A stretch of DNA of 64,000 nucleotides from Liopterus haemorrhoidalis (lineage: Eukaryota > Arthropoda > Insecta > Coleoptera > Dytiscidae): positions 19,498,829 through 19,562,828 of the forward strand of contig OZ020625.1 in the NCBI GenBank assembly GCA_963971575.1, read 5' to 3'. Positions 25,801 to 32,912 of this stretch are shown piece by piece. Position numbers and translations under genes: made by a program. The notes under the pieces were generated by a model. That model was not told the origin of the DNA and did not search any database. It saw nothing but the letters and a program-made list of their open reading frames with translations. The first letter of the stretch is position 1. Every line of letters begins with the position of its first letter.

Positions 25801-28800
25801 ATCATCAAATTGCAAAATTATCAATCAAGTATCATAAACATATATAGAAGAAACTTGCAAACACTTTTAATTTAAAAATATTTTAAATATTATAATCTCT
25901 TCTTTCTAACTTTGACAGCTGCAAACACGGAAATCACATCTTCAAAATTAATAGTTTGTGTTGCCGCGTGTTCGATCGCTAACATTGCAAGATTGTTAAG
26001 TCTCGTGTTGCTCATTGTTGACCCTAAGTAGTTTTTGACTAATTTTAATTTACTAAAGCTCCTCTCGCACGAAACTACTGATACGCAAATTGTCATAAAT
26101 AACTGTAGTGCGACCATAAGATTTGGAAGGGATTCTGTAAAATCCCATTTCACGATTTTCAAGAGGTCTACGGATACTCAATCAGACACTATAACATTGG
26201 CTGCTTTTAAATGTCTTCTCAACCTTGATATCTCTAGGAGGAGTTCTGCTTCAGACACCTCATCATAAAAACCAGTAAATTTTGATACAGCTAATTTCAA
26301 TTTCTCGATGTTCGCCGAAAGCAAAGTATTTGTCTGGACTTTGATCTAGTTCGAAGGTCCCTAACCGGTCGAGACATTCCAACATATCCTTTCGATTTTC
26401 AGCTGTCAGTGTGAGTTCTGCATCGGTAACAATCTCCCTGGCCATTCTTTTTTTACGATGAATTCGCTTTTCTATTGGAATGTCGTAGTCGTCCGATTTT
26501 TTCGCAGCAAGTCCTATTGCCTCTTCTACAATATGATCCCTTTTTTCTGGAAATAAAGACGAAGTGCCTCTATTTTTATAGCTAATTGATCAAGACTCAA
26601 ACCTTTACTTTGCAATAAAATCTAAGCGCAATTTATTTTCTTTAGTACGTCATTGCAAAAGAAAAGATATCAAAGAAAAGTGAAATTACATACAGCAGGT
26701 ATAAGGTTCTGGGCAGCACCTCTGGTGTCTATATTTTCCTGTCGATCACATAATTCCCAAATTGCAGCCACAATTTCATCAAAAATTTCTGCTAGTATTT
26801 TTACTGCAGCATACTGAGCACTCCAAAGCGTTGTTGAAAGTCTTTTAACAGATGCTTTACTGTGTTTGATAAGCACTTCCCAGCGGCTAGTGGAAGCAGA
26901 GAAAAATGTGCGTCTGTATACTGGGATACACTATGTGACCTCCAGTACTAAAAATTTCTATGGTAACGCTACGCATAGTATATTGAAAACCAGTGTTTTA
27001 ATGTATCTAGGTATTTGTATCTAACCAATCAGCGACCAGTAAACTCTTTCTTACTTGGTGGGAGTAAAAACATGATTCACTCTGAATCTAAACATGAGTG
27101 TGATATGGTATAGTTTTGCAATCTATATATATAAAATCGTAACTAAGCTACCTACTCATAATGAACGCCCAGCCCAAACCACTGAACCTACAATCATGAA
27201 ATTCGGCGAGTATATTCCCTCCATGACGTAAGCACCCACTAAGAACGGATTTTTCGAAACTCATCCTCTAAGTGGGTGAAAAGAGGGTTAAAAGGGGTAA
27301 AATATGGTTTTCACGGTTTTCTTAATATCTCTTAGGTCCAATAAAATATCGACTTGGTTTTTGCTCACAATGATTACTCATATAAATATTAAAAAACTTA
27401 TTTCAGGATTTTATTCTAATCGACCCCTAAAGGGGTGAATCTACAATCAGGGTGAATTATAGAACCCTTCGCATCTTCTGTGATTATTGTGTTATAAAAT
27501 TCCTTTTTGGCATATAGGTGCCTTTTTAAAATATTTAGAAAGTGTTTTGACCGTTTTTTTAATTTTCACCCCTAAAGGGGTAAATTGGTATTTTTAATTC
27601 GATGGAATTTCGTCTAGACAAAGAAACATAAAATTCGGGGATTATATCCCTTTTATGACTTAAGAACCCCCTAAGAAATGATTTTTCGAAATTGGACCTC
27701 TCAGGGGTGACAAGGGGTGAAATGTGTTTACACGGATTCCTCAATTTCTTTTAGGTCGATAATATATCGCCTTGGTTTTTGCTTATAAAGATTATCCTTA
27801 TAAATGTTAAAAAACTTATTTCAGGATTTTATTCTAATCGACCCCTAAAGGGGTGAATCTACAATCAGGGTGAATTATAGAACCCTTCGCATCTTCTGTG
27901 ATTATTGTGTTATAAAATTCCTTTTTGGCATATAGGTGCCTTTTTAAAATATTTAGAAAGTGTTTTGACCGTTTTTTTAATTTTCACCCCTAAAGGGGTA
28001 AATTGGTATTTTTTATTCGATGGAATTTCGTCTAGACAAAGAAACATAAAATTCGGGGATTATATCCCTTTTATGACTTAAGAACCCCCTAAGAAATGAT
28101 TTTTCGAAATTCGACCTCTCAGGGGTGACAAGGGGTGAAATGTATTTACACGGATTCCTCAATTTCTTTTAGGTCAATAATATATCGCCTTGGTTTTTGC
28201 TTATAAAGATTATCCTTATAAATGTTAAAAAACTTATTTCAAGATTTTGTCCTAATCATCCCCTAAAAGGGTGAATCTACAATCAGAAACAATAATAGAA
28301 ACCACCGTATTTTCTGTGTTGGTTGAGTTATAAAATTCCTATTTGGAATATAGATGTCTTTTTAAAATATCTCCAAATGGTTTTGACAGTTTTTCAAAAT
28401 TTCACCCCTAAAGGGGTAAAAAGTTATTTTTTATTTGATAGAACATCCCTTGGACATAGATACATGATATTCGCAAAGTATATTCCCTTCATGAGGTAAG
28501 CATACACTAAGACGGAATTTTTCGAAATTCAACCCCTAAGGGGTGAAATATAATTTCAAGGATTCCTAAATATCTCTACGGACCAATAAGATATCGTCTT
28601 GGTTTTTACTTACAAAGATTACCCATATAACTGTGAAATTACCCCTAAAGTGGTGAATTTCCGAACAGAGTTAATTATACAACCCACCATATTCCCTGTG
28701 TTTGTTGAGTTATAAAATTCTTTTTGGCGTATAGGTGTCTTCAAAATATCTCGAAATGGTATTGACAGTTTTAAAAATTTCACCCTAAGGGGTAAATGGG

Positions 28801-31800
28801 AATTTTGTATTCGATTGAACATCCCTTCATGACGTAAGCACCCACTAAGACGGGATTTTTCGAAATTCCACCCCTAAGAAGTGAAATATGATTTCAAGGA
28901 TTCCTCAATACCTCTTAGGACCAATAAGATATCGGCTTGGATTTTGCTTACAAAGATTACACATACAAATGCCGAAAAACTTATTTCAGGATGTTGTCCG
29001 AATCAACCCCTATAAGGGTCTACAATCGGAGTGAATTATACAACCCTTCGTATTTCCCGTGTTTATTGAGTTATAATATTCCTTTTTGGCATATCGGTGT
29101 CTTTTTAAAATATCTCGAAATTGTTTTGACAGTTTTTAAAAATTTCACCCGTAAAGGGGGTAATGGGTATTTTTTACTCGATAGAACGTCCTCTGGACAA
29201 GATACATGATATTCGTAAAGTATATTCCCTGTATGACGTAACTACCCACTTAGACGGAATTTTTCGAAATTCAATCCCTAAGGGCTGAAATGTGATACCA
29301 AGGATTCCTTAATATCTTTTAGTACCAATAAGATATCGACTTGGCTTTTGTTTATAAAGATTAACCATACAAATGCCGAAAATTTTATTTCTGGATTCTT
29401 TCTTAATCAACCCCTAAAGGGGTAAATCTATAATCGGGGTGAATTATACAACCCGTCGTATTTCCTGTGTTTATTAAGTTATAACATTCATTTTTGGCAC
29501 ACCGGTGTCTTTTTCAAATATCTCGAGATAGTTTTGACAGTCTTTTAAAATTTCATCTCTAAATGTAAATGGGGGGGGGGGGGTATAAATGGGTATTTTT
29601 ATTCGATAGAACTTCCCTTGGATATAGAGACATGAAATTCGGTATATTCCTTCCGTGATGTAAGCACCCACTAAGAAGAGATTTTTCTAAATTCGAGCCC
29701 TAAGGGGTGAAATGTGATTTGAAGGATTCCTCAATATACCTTAGGACCAATGAGATATTGACTTGGTTTTTGATTATAAAGGTTACCCATACAAATTTTT
29801 GAAACAGTAATTAAGGATTTTGCCCTAATCAACCCCTAAAGTGGTAAATCTACATTTGGGGTAAATTATAGAAACCTTTGTAATTCCTGAGTTATAACAT
29901 TCCATTTTGGTACATTATTTTCTATTTAAAATATTTAGAAAGCGTTTTGAAAGTTTTTTAAATTTCATCCGTAAAGGGGTAAATTCAATAGTAAATTAAT
30001 AATTGCCGATGATGGCAAACCGTCAATAAACCGTAGCGAAGCACGGGTACTCAGCTAGTACCTATATAAAATTTTAAATATTTTATGGTTTAGTTATCAA
30101 AATTATAGTGTAAAATAAAATATTGGGTATTAATATTTATAATAATAAGTTTAAGAGATGTCAACTTTACAAAATTAACTCATATCGCAATTGTGTTAGG
30201 TTCAGAGTCACTACAAGGTTAACGGTTAAAATTAAAACGTACAATGTAAATTACACTGTAATTTTATTAATAACGGTTAAGTAAAACAACCATTAAGTAA
30301 TTATCTAATCTAAGAATAAGAATTAATTTTATAAATGTGAATTAAATAAAGAAAAATATAATAAATAAAATTGTTGTTTTATTTTTGTCATCCTAAATAC
30401 TCATTTAATAATCAGTAATTTATTAGCGAGCAAAAAATGTTCGAGATATCCGCTGAAATTGGAATAAAAAAGTGTTTTTTTTAAAGATTACATAGGTATA
30501 TAGTTAGTTAATATTTCTGACACACAGCTTCAAAGGCTATTTGTGTTTATTTTAAGAGTAATAATAGTGCATAACTTATTTTTTATTGTGAACAAATATA
30601 TTCCTTGCTCTAGTTATTTCTTTTTTTTTTTGTGGTGTTTTCATTTTTCCGAAAGTATCTTAAAAGTATCTTGAAGTATCTAGATACATTGTAAAAAAAA
30701 TGTATCTGTATCTAGATACTTTTTAAATTTTGTATCTGTATCTGCATCTAGATACATTTTTCCTCAAGTATCTGTATCTATATATATTTTCAAATGTATC
30801 TATTACAACACTGTTGAAAACACAAAAAGCCCTAGAGATTGACATAATTTAATTAAAGATAAAAAATATATATATAGTTTCTTTTTTAGATTTTAGTTAT
30901 TTCATTTCACGGAGTTTTTGTAGGATATATATTTTTTTTCAATCGCGGCCGGATGTCACCCCCAAACGGGTGACACCCGGTGCGGCCCGCCCCCGCCGCC
31001 CCCTTCGTTGATCTTAATATTATGATCCTGCCTTCTATGTACATTTTTCAGTCTACTGTATGTACACAAAAAAAATTCAGATCTATCTACATATGAAGAA
31101 AATCATAGTTACAACACAAGGAGTAAAGGTAACATCTACCCAACATTTTTACGTCTTGATTGATAAAAAAATAGTGAAAATTATTATGGCATTAAATTTT
31201 ATAATTCATTACCCAGCATGTTCAAAACTCTAAATTTTACAAACTTTAAAAAAGTAATAAATGATATTTTGACAAAAAACTCGATGTATTCGATAAGGGA
31301 GTTCCTAGAATATTTTAAACAACAGTGATATTTTATCCAATTGACTATTTTCTTATACCTCTGCATATTTGATGTTATTATATTTTATATTTATATTTAT
31401 ATCTATGTCCTCCATTCTGTGTAAACTTTATATATTTGTAATTTTGACTGACTAAAAACAGTCTTTGTAATTGTAATTTAGTCCATAAATATATTATTAT
31501 TATTGTATCTACAATTACCTGTTTCTTATACGTAAACTTTTTTTAAACTTCTTAGTTGGTATTTGTTCCTCATCGCTCGTATCTTCACTTTCATCTGATT
31601 TCTCCTCATTAGAATCATTTGCTTTATTTCCCATCATTCGAAGCATGAAATTTGGTGGCGGTGTATCAAATCCTGTTCGAAAAACATTATTAATGCAATT
31701 CACATATATGTACATTATCAAAAAAATTAACAAAATACCTTCTTTGATCATTTCCGAGTGATTTTTATACATTTGTAGGTACTTTTGTTTCTCATATAAG

Positions 31801-31886
31801 GGCATTTTACTCCAGCGATCAGCATCAAAATACTTCATGATATCGGAGATATCATACTTTGCAGAAGAATTACCTTCGTTATCCAT
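10199..31886 (-). CDS. Prdm9: PRDM9-like histone methyltransferase with zinc-finger array (complete, nine exons)
   Basis: Spliced gene; exons in coding order: 31886-31739, 31672-31519, 24540-24506, 24445-24362, 19507-19242, 18421-18166, 16053-15919, 13557-13447, 10836-10199. Every junction is GT-AG, phases agree, and the total of 1827 bp gives 608 aa with no internal stop. Domains: KRAB-like about 12-60, acidic linker with EDTSDEE near 80, SSXRD-like about 113-135, zinc site C142/C145/C153/H156 with the spacing seen in PRDM9, PR/SET about 182-300 ([22 protein letters not shown]), two C2HC single fingers (about 319-341 and 362-384), and seven C2H2 fingers at 415-604. In vertebrates PRDM9 trimethylates H3K4/K36 and places meiotic recombination breaks at sites bound by its fingers. 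The tyrosine of LLVWYG (about 290) matches the PRDM9 catalytic tyrosine. Inferred: an active nuclear methyltransferase; a meiotic role is not shown. Most introns are large and full of transposons. Confidence 0.93.
11160..11410. repeat. Tandem repeat of about 115 bp (intron 8)
   Basis: Two to three units each contain TAGGTAGAACGTCGCTTAGA, GCCGGTTCTTGCAATATATG and AACATGATCCCGAGACACAG. GGTCAGTCAGT-type microrepeats lie between units. Flanking CCGGCTC/GAGCCGG motifs suggest it sits in a MITE that ends near 11810. Confidence 0.75.
11811..11951 (+). mobile_element. Helitron 3' end
   Basis: It ends with a strong hairpin (TTGCCAAC-GTT-GTTGGCAA, 11920-11938), then CGGGGTCTG and CTAG (11948-11951) followed by T, the classic Helitron terminus. 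The sequence from 11811 matches the Helitron at 57757-58267. The 5' end was not found here. Confidence 0.75.
12319..12841. mobile_element. Foldback element with about 102-bp inverted arms
   Basis: The left arm 12319-12420 (CCTGTTTATAATACGAC...GCGTAGCCAATCA) and right arm 12740-12841 are inverted and nearly identical. The spacer is about 320 bp without coding potential. In intron 8 of the PRDM9-like gene. Confidence 0.8.
13447..13557 (-). CDS. Prdm9: PRDM9-like exon 8 (second single zinc finger)
   Basis: It encodes GSCYICEYC then [17 protein letters not shown] and [12 protein letters not shown]. It is another CCHC finger in a 111-bp phase 1 to phase 1 exon, so exons 7 and 8 may be duplicates. 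Acceptor TTATTACAG, donor GTATGT. Confidence 0.84.
13640..15240 (-). pseudogene. 5'-truncated LINE: reverse transcriptase (CR1/Jockey type)
   Basis: The open frame from 15142 to 13754 (462 codons, extending in frame to about 15235) covers most RT blocks: [53 protein letters not shown], and the thumb region. The catalytic YADD is intact, but endonuclease and ORF1 are missing. The 3' end carries AATAAACATTATTATTATTA, a short-repeat LINE tail. It lies in intron 7 in the same orientation as the gene. Confidence 0.9.
15560..15703. mobile_element. 144-bp hAT MITE (CAGGGGTCGGCAAC ends)
   Basis: Terminal CAGGGGTCGGCAAC repeats are inverted; flanks GTTTAGCG / GTTTAAGA are partly matching. Same end sequence as the Charlie-like element at 6302-7360, so likely mobilised by that family. 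Confidence 0.8.
15919..16053 (-). CDS. Prdm9: PRDM9-like exon 7 (single post-SET zinc finger)
   Basis: It encodes ENVFQCPDC then [16 protein letters not shown] and a basic tail ending KSKKPAS. The finger is CCHC rather than CCHH and sits where PRDM9 has its isolated finger between SET and the array. The 135 bp keep phase 1 to phase 1. Acceptor TTTTACAG, donor GTAATG. Confidence 0.86.
16168..16719. mobile_element. Solo LTR (552 bp)
   Basis: It starts TGTCACAAAGACC and ends CCACGTGACA (TG...CA with TGTCAC/GTGACA inverted), flanked by a 4-bp ATAT duplication (16164-16167, 16720-16723). This is the footprint of a Gypsy-type element removed by LTR recombination. In intron 6. Confidence 0.7.
16850..17640 (+). 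repeat. 121-bp satellite array, about 6.5 units
   Basis: The motif TTTCGTAGGCATAA recurs about every 121 bases (near 16897, 17018, 17139, 17260, 17381, 17502, 17623). Units 3 and 5 share CTGCGGATAAAA-CTGCATAT. Units 4 and 6 share GCGA-TATAATTATATATAGAAA. This indicates a 242-bp dimeric higher-order period. A related fragment lies at 46740-46790. In intron 6. Confidence 0.9.
17797..17925 (+). repeat. Short tandem repeat around TGATTGGCTAAC
   Basis: Four degenerate units of roughly 35 bases with TGATTGGCTAAC/TGACAGGTGACACCC. No coding sequence; intron 6. Confidence 0.65.
18166..18421 (-). CDS. Prdm9: PRDM9-like exon 6 (second half of PR/SET)
   Basis: It encodes the SET core with [30 protein letters not shown] and ELLVWYG. 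NWMRYVN and EQNL are near identical to PRDM9. The tyrosine of VWYG is retained, so the methyltransferase site looks intact. The exon starts at 18421 after TGCATTCAG in phase 0 and ends in phase 1 at CAG|GTAAG. Confidence 0.94.
18545..18960 (-). pseudogene. Plant-type mariner transposase C-terminus (DD39D-like)
   Basis: The minus-strand ORF contains [31 protein letters not shown], and [12 protein letters not shown]. This is the signature C-terminal region of the plant/oomycete-like mariner branch ([10 protein letters not shown]...NNVFLTLQ...NYKIPH). The third catalytic Asp (PDF) is kept, but the rest of the enzyme is missing. Lies in intron 5. Confidence 0.75.
19242..19507 (-). CDS. Prdm9: PRDM9-like exon 5 (pre-SET zinc site and first half of PR/SET)
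   Basis: It encodes [16 protein letters not shown] (zinc ligands C, C, C, H with PRDM9 spacing 3-8-3), a charged linker, then PKGWMTV...[19 protein letters not shown] and EGYCWE. These are diagnostic of the PR/SET fold and closest to the PRDM7/9 branch. Phase 1 in, phase 0 out at a GTAAGG donor. Confidence 0.93.
19640..21140 (+). pseudogene. Jockey-like LINE 3' fragment, split by a pogo element
   Basis: Translations resembling the RT C-terminal region ([15 protein letters not shown], then after the insert [33 protein letters not shown]) occur with several stops and frameshifts. It ends at AATAAATAAAAAATAATAAA near 21140. Intron 4, opposite strand to the gene (19640 to 19911 and 20568 to 21140). 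Confidence 0.75.
19912..20567 (-). mobile_element. pogo-type element remnant
   Basis: Ends CCGTATTT-TCGGACCA inverted, flanked by TA on both sides (19910-19911, 20568-20569). A minus-strand ORF (20467-20285) encodes [20 protein letters not shown], which matches the DDE_1 block of pogo/Tigger transposases (GGLTS-x-LQPLDVSINK). Most of the transposase is deleted. Confidence 0.85.
21541..22045 (+). pseudogene. Fragment of the same LINE family as 62.6-64.0 kb
   Basis: It encodes pieces such as [34 protein letters not shown] and [19 protein letters not shown] that match the minus-strand LINE at the right edge, with frameshifts. Truncated at both ends; intron 4. A mariner-end scrap (21415-21500) lies just upstream. 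Confidence 0.8.
22582..23861 (-). mobile_element. Full-length mariner, 1280 bp
   Basis: Perfect inverted repeats start CCAGGTCTACAAGTATGAAA, with TA duplications outside (22580-22581, 23862-23863). Inserted in the Tigger element. The length is standard for mariner and the transposase gene is almost whole (22660-23690). Confidence 0.93.
22660..23690 (-). pseudogene. Mariner DD34D transposase, nearly intact but dead
   Basis: Start codon at 23690, stop at 22660, about 343 residues. HTH region: [20 protein letters not shown] and [16 protein letters not shown]. Catalytic region: IITGDEIW (D1), LHNNALSH (D2 position), LAPSDYHLF (D3), with exactly 34 residues between the last two. Lesions: an amber stop about 20 codons in (TAG after FCFH), one missing base near 23264 that shifts the frame before D1, and Asp to Asn at the second catalytic position. 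Confidence 0.9.
24362..24445 (-). CDS. Prdm9: PRDM9-like exon 4 (SSXRD-like segment)
   Basis: It encodes [19 protein letters not shown] then ILPDDRYIY, entered from a poly-pyrimidine AAG acceptor and leaving at a perfect GTAAGT donor. PRDM9 has YSLRERK...YKEVSEP...DDDYLYC in the same place, the SSX repression domain region running into the first zinc ligand. The 84-bp length keeps phase 1 to phase 1. Confidence 0.86.
24506..24540 (-). CDS. Prdm9: PRDM9-like exon 3 (35-bp micro-exon)
   Basis: This micro-exon has a TTCACAG acceptor and a GTAAGT donor. It encodes [11 protein letters not shown] between exons 2 and 4 and is needed to carry phase 2 to phase 1. It was identified by phase and splice consensus rather than by similarity, so it is slightly less certain than its neighbours. 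The next intron is 60 bp. Confidence 0.78.
26991..30813. mobile_element. hAT-type repeat (CAGTGTTTTAATG ends) enclosing a Helitron
   Basis: Inverted ends CAGTGTTTTAATGTATCTAG / CAGTGTTGTAATAGATACAT, with the exact 8-bp duplication TTGAAAAC (26983-26990, 30814-30821). The interior has GTATCTAGATAC-type motifs like 5285-7991. Confidence 0.85.
27122..30058 (+). mobile_element. Helitron-like element built of about 415-bp tandem units
   Basis: Starts TCTATATATATAAAA after an A and ends CGAAGCACGGGTACTCAGCTAG before a T, the insertion pattern of Helitrons. A small hairpin (TTGCC-GATGAT-GGCAA) is at 30003-30018. Inside, about seven tandem units recur (landmark ATTTT-TCCTAATC-ACCCCTAAAGGGG near 27408, 27829, 28240, 28615, 28987, 29391, 29815). 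The first two are almost identical. No rep/helicase coding: non-autonomous. Confidence 0.8.
31519..31672 (-). CDS. Prdm9: PRDM9-like exon 2 (end of KRAB-like region, acidic linker)
   Basis: It starts after a CGAACAG acceptor and encodes [10 protein letters not shown], then a serine/aspartate/glutamate-rich stretch ([11 protein letters not shown]) and a basic patch ([12 protein letters not shown]). An acidic DSDEE motif lies at the same place after the KRAB domain in vertebrate PRDM9. Phase 1 in, phase 2 out. The following intron (24541-31518, about 7 kb) is a stack of nested transposons. Confidence 0.88.
31739..31886 (-). CDS. Prdm9: PRDM9-like exon 1 (start, KRAB-like domain)
   Basis: It encodes residues 1-49, beginning MDNEGNSS. 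The ATG at 31886-31884 sits in an AAAATGG context. The segment [14 protein letters not shown] followed by a YEKQKYL helix matches the KRAB A-box style of PRDM9 (PRDM9 has an EEW-x-x-M core at this place). The exon ends in phase 1 at a GTATTT donor, and the next intron is only 66 bp. Confidence 0.88.
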
Positions 31887-32088
31887 TTTCTGGAAGCTAT
31901 GTTAAAAAATGTATTGAAATTATAAATAAGGGATAGGCATGGTTTTTTTAATTTTTTTAATTATATTCGTTTTGTTGCATATAAACATAAAAAAACAGTT
32001 TTACATTTTTTTTTATTTTTAACTTGATGGCTTAAAAAAATCATAAATTTATGTAGCGCGCGAAATCACTCCGACTGATTACAAACTT

Positions 32089-32106
32089 GGCTGTGACGTC
32101 ACAGCC
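32089..32106. promoter_or_regulatory. 18-bp perfect palindrome centred on a CRE (TGACGTCA)
   Basis: GGCTGTGACGTCACAGCC is its own reverse complement and holds the ATF/CREB consensus. It lies about 200 bp upstream of the PRDM9-like start codon in a short transposon-poor stretch, so it is a plausible promoter element for that gene or for a divergent transcript. Function is inferred; similar GTGACGTCA sites also occur in MITEs elsewhere in the window. Confidence 0.4.
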
Positions 32107-32382
32107 TAGCCAGTCTACAGCCTACACAGTCTATTGTGAACTTATTTGCTTGTATAACTTTTATAGGTTGTGTAAAGTTAAAGTGATTTTAATTAAAACA
32201 AAGTTATTCTACATGCTTAAATTTTATATTAAAATATATAAAATATGGAAGATCCAGGGCCCAGTACTTCGTAACATCGAAAATATTGTTTAGTACCGAT
32301 GTGTATCGAGTATCGAGTACTAAAATATAGGTATTGAAAGAAAGGTATCGTTACCTTACTAGTATCGTTTAATTCCTACCTA

Positions 32383-32532
32383 GAGTGGGTTCGGGAAGCA
32401 AGCTCGGAGTACTCTGAGTCACTCTATTTAACTCCAGAGCGTTCCAGAAAATGCCTAAACGTGTATCCTTGAACGGTCTGGAGTAAAACAGAGTGAATCG
32501 GAACACTCCGAGCTTGCTTCCCGAACCCACTC
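32383..32532. mobile_element. 150-bp MITE with perfect inverted ends
   Basis: GAGTGGGTTCGGGAAGCAAG is at both ends (inverted), flanked by CTA / TTA trinucleotides, which suggests a PIF/Harbinger-type target. It lies about 500 bp upstream of the PRDM9-like start. Confidence 0.8.
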
Positions 32533-32582
32533 TTACAAGATAAAAAATAATTATATTTAAAAAAAAAAAATTAACTAAGACA

Positions 32583-32912
32583 TTGTTGGGCAAATGGAAT
32601 CTTATAAAGTTCCTCCCGCTTCATAATTTTCATCCGCCAATATTGTCTCATCAGTTCTGGGGTCGACTCGGCCTCAAAATTTTAATACTTAAAATAAAAA
32701 CCTGTTTATACAGAGATAATAGGACCTGTCGAAACGTCACATTGATCACACTATCTTTCATATCTGTGGCCAAAGTTCTTGAAACGGAGAATTTACCTTC
32801 TCTCACCTTATACGCCACCTTAGTAATTGGAATCTATTATACTATTGTAACTATTGTAGGTACATTTATTTTAAATATTATTGACTCGAGATTGTGTCGA
32901 CCCCTGAACTGA
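32583..32912 (+). other. ORF resembling a ligand-gated ion channel TM2-TM3 segment
   Basis: Part of the 109-codon frame reads SFISVAKVLETENLPSLTLY followed by ATLVIGIYYTIVTIVGTFIL and NIIDSR. The pattern (helix, E-x-x-LP-x-x-SL, second hydrophobic helix ending LNI) recalls TM2-TM3 of Cys-loop receptors. The predicted first helix is short and no clean splice sites were found. Most likely a decayed fragment or chance; uncertain. Confidence 0.22.

Larger units (their letters stand above)
25647..31010 (-). mobile_element. Degenerate hAT (ZMYM1-like transposase) nested in the LINE
   Basis: The left end reads AGTGTCGTAGCTAGCATGGG followed by GTGACACCCGGGGCGG; the right end near 30985 has GGGTGACACCCGGTGCGGCC. 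Minus-strand ORFs: 26162-25890 ([19 protein letters not shown], then [18 protein letters not shown], the hAT dimerisation domain) and 26876-26670 ([17 protein letters not shown]). Heavily mutated and split by 26991-30813. Confidence 0.75.
25120..31500 (+). pseudogene. LINE reverse transcriptase, split by a nested hAT stack
   Basis: Left part 25120-25646 encodes [20 protein letters not shown] and LYADDSN, with stops. Right part about 31010-31500 resumes with [11 protein letters not shown], a [12 protein letters not shown] block (frameshifted) and a C-terminal tail, then ends in ATTATTATTATT. A hAT insertion of about 5.4 kb separates the halves. Intron 2, opposite strand to the gene. Confidence 0.75.
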
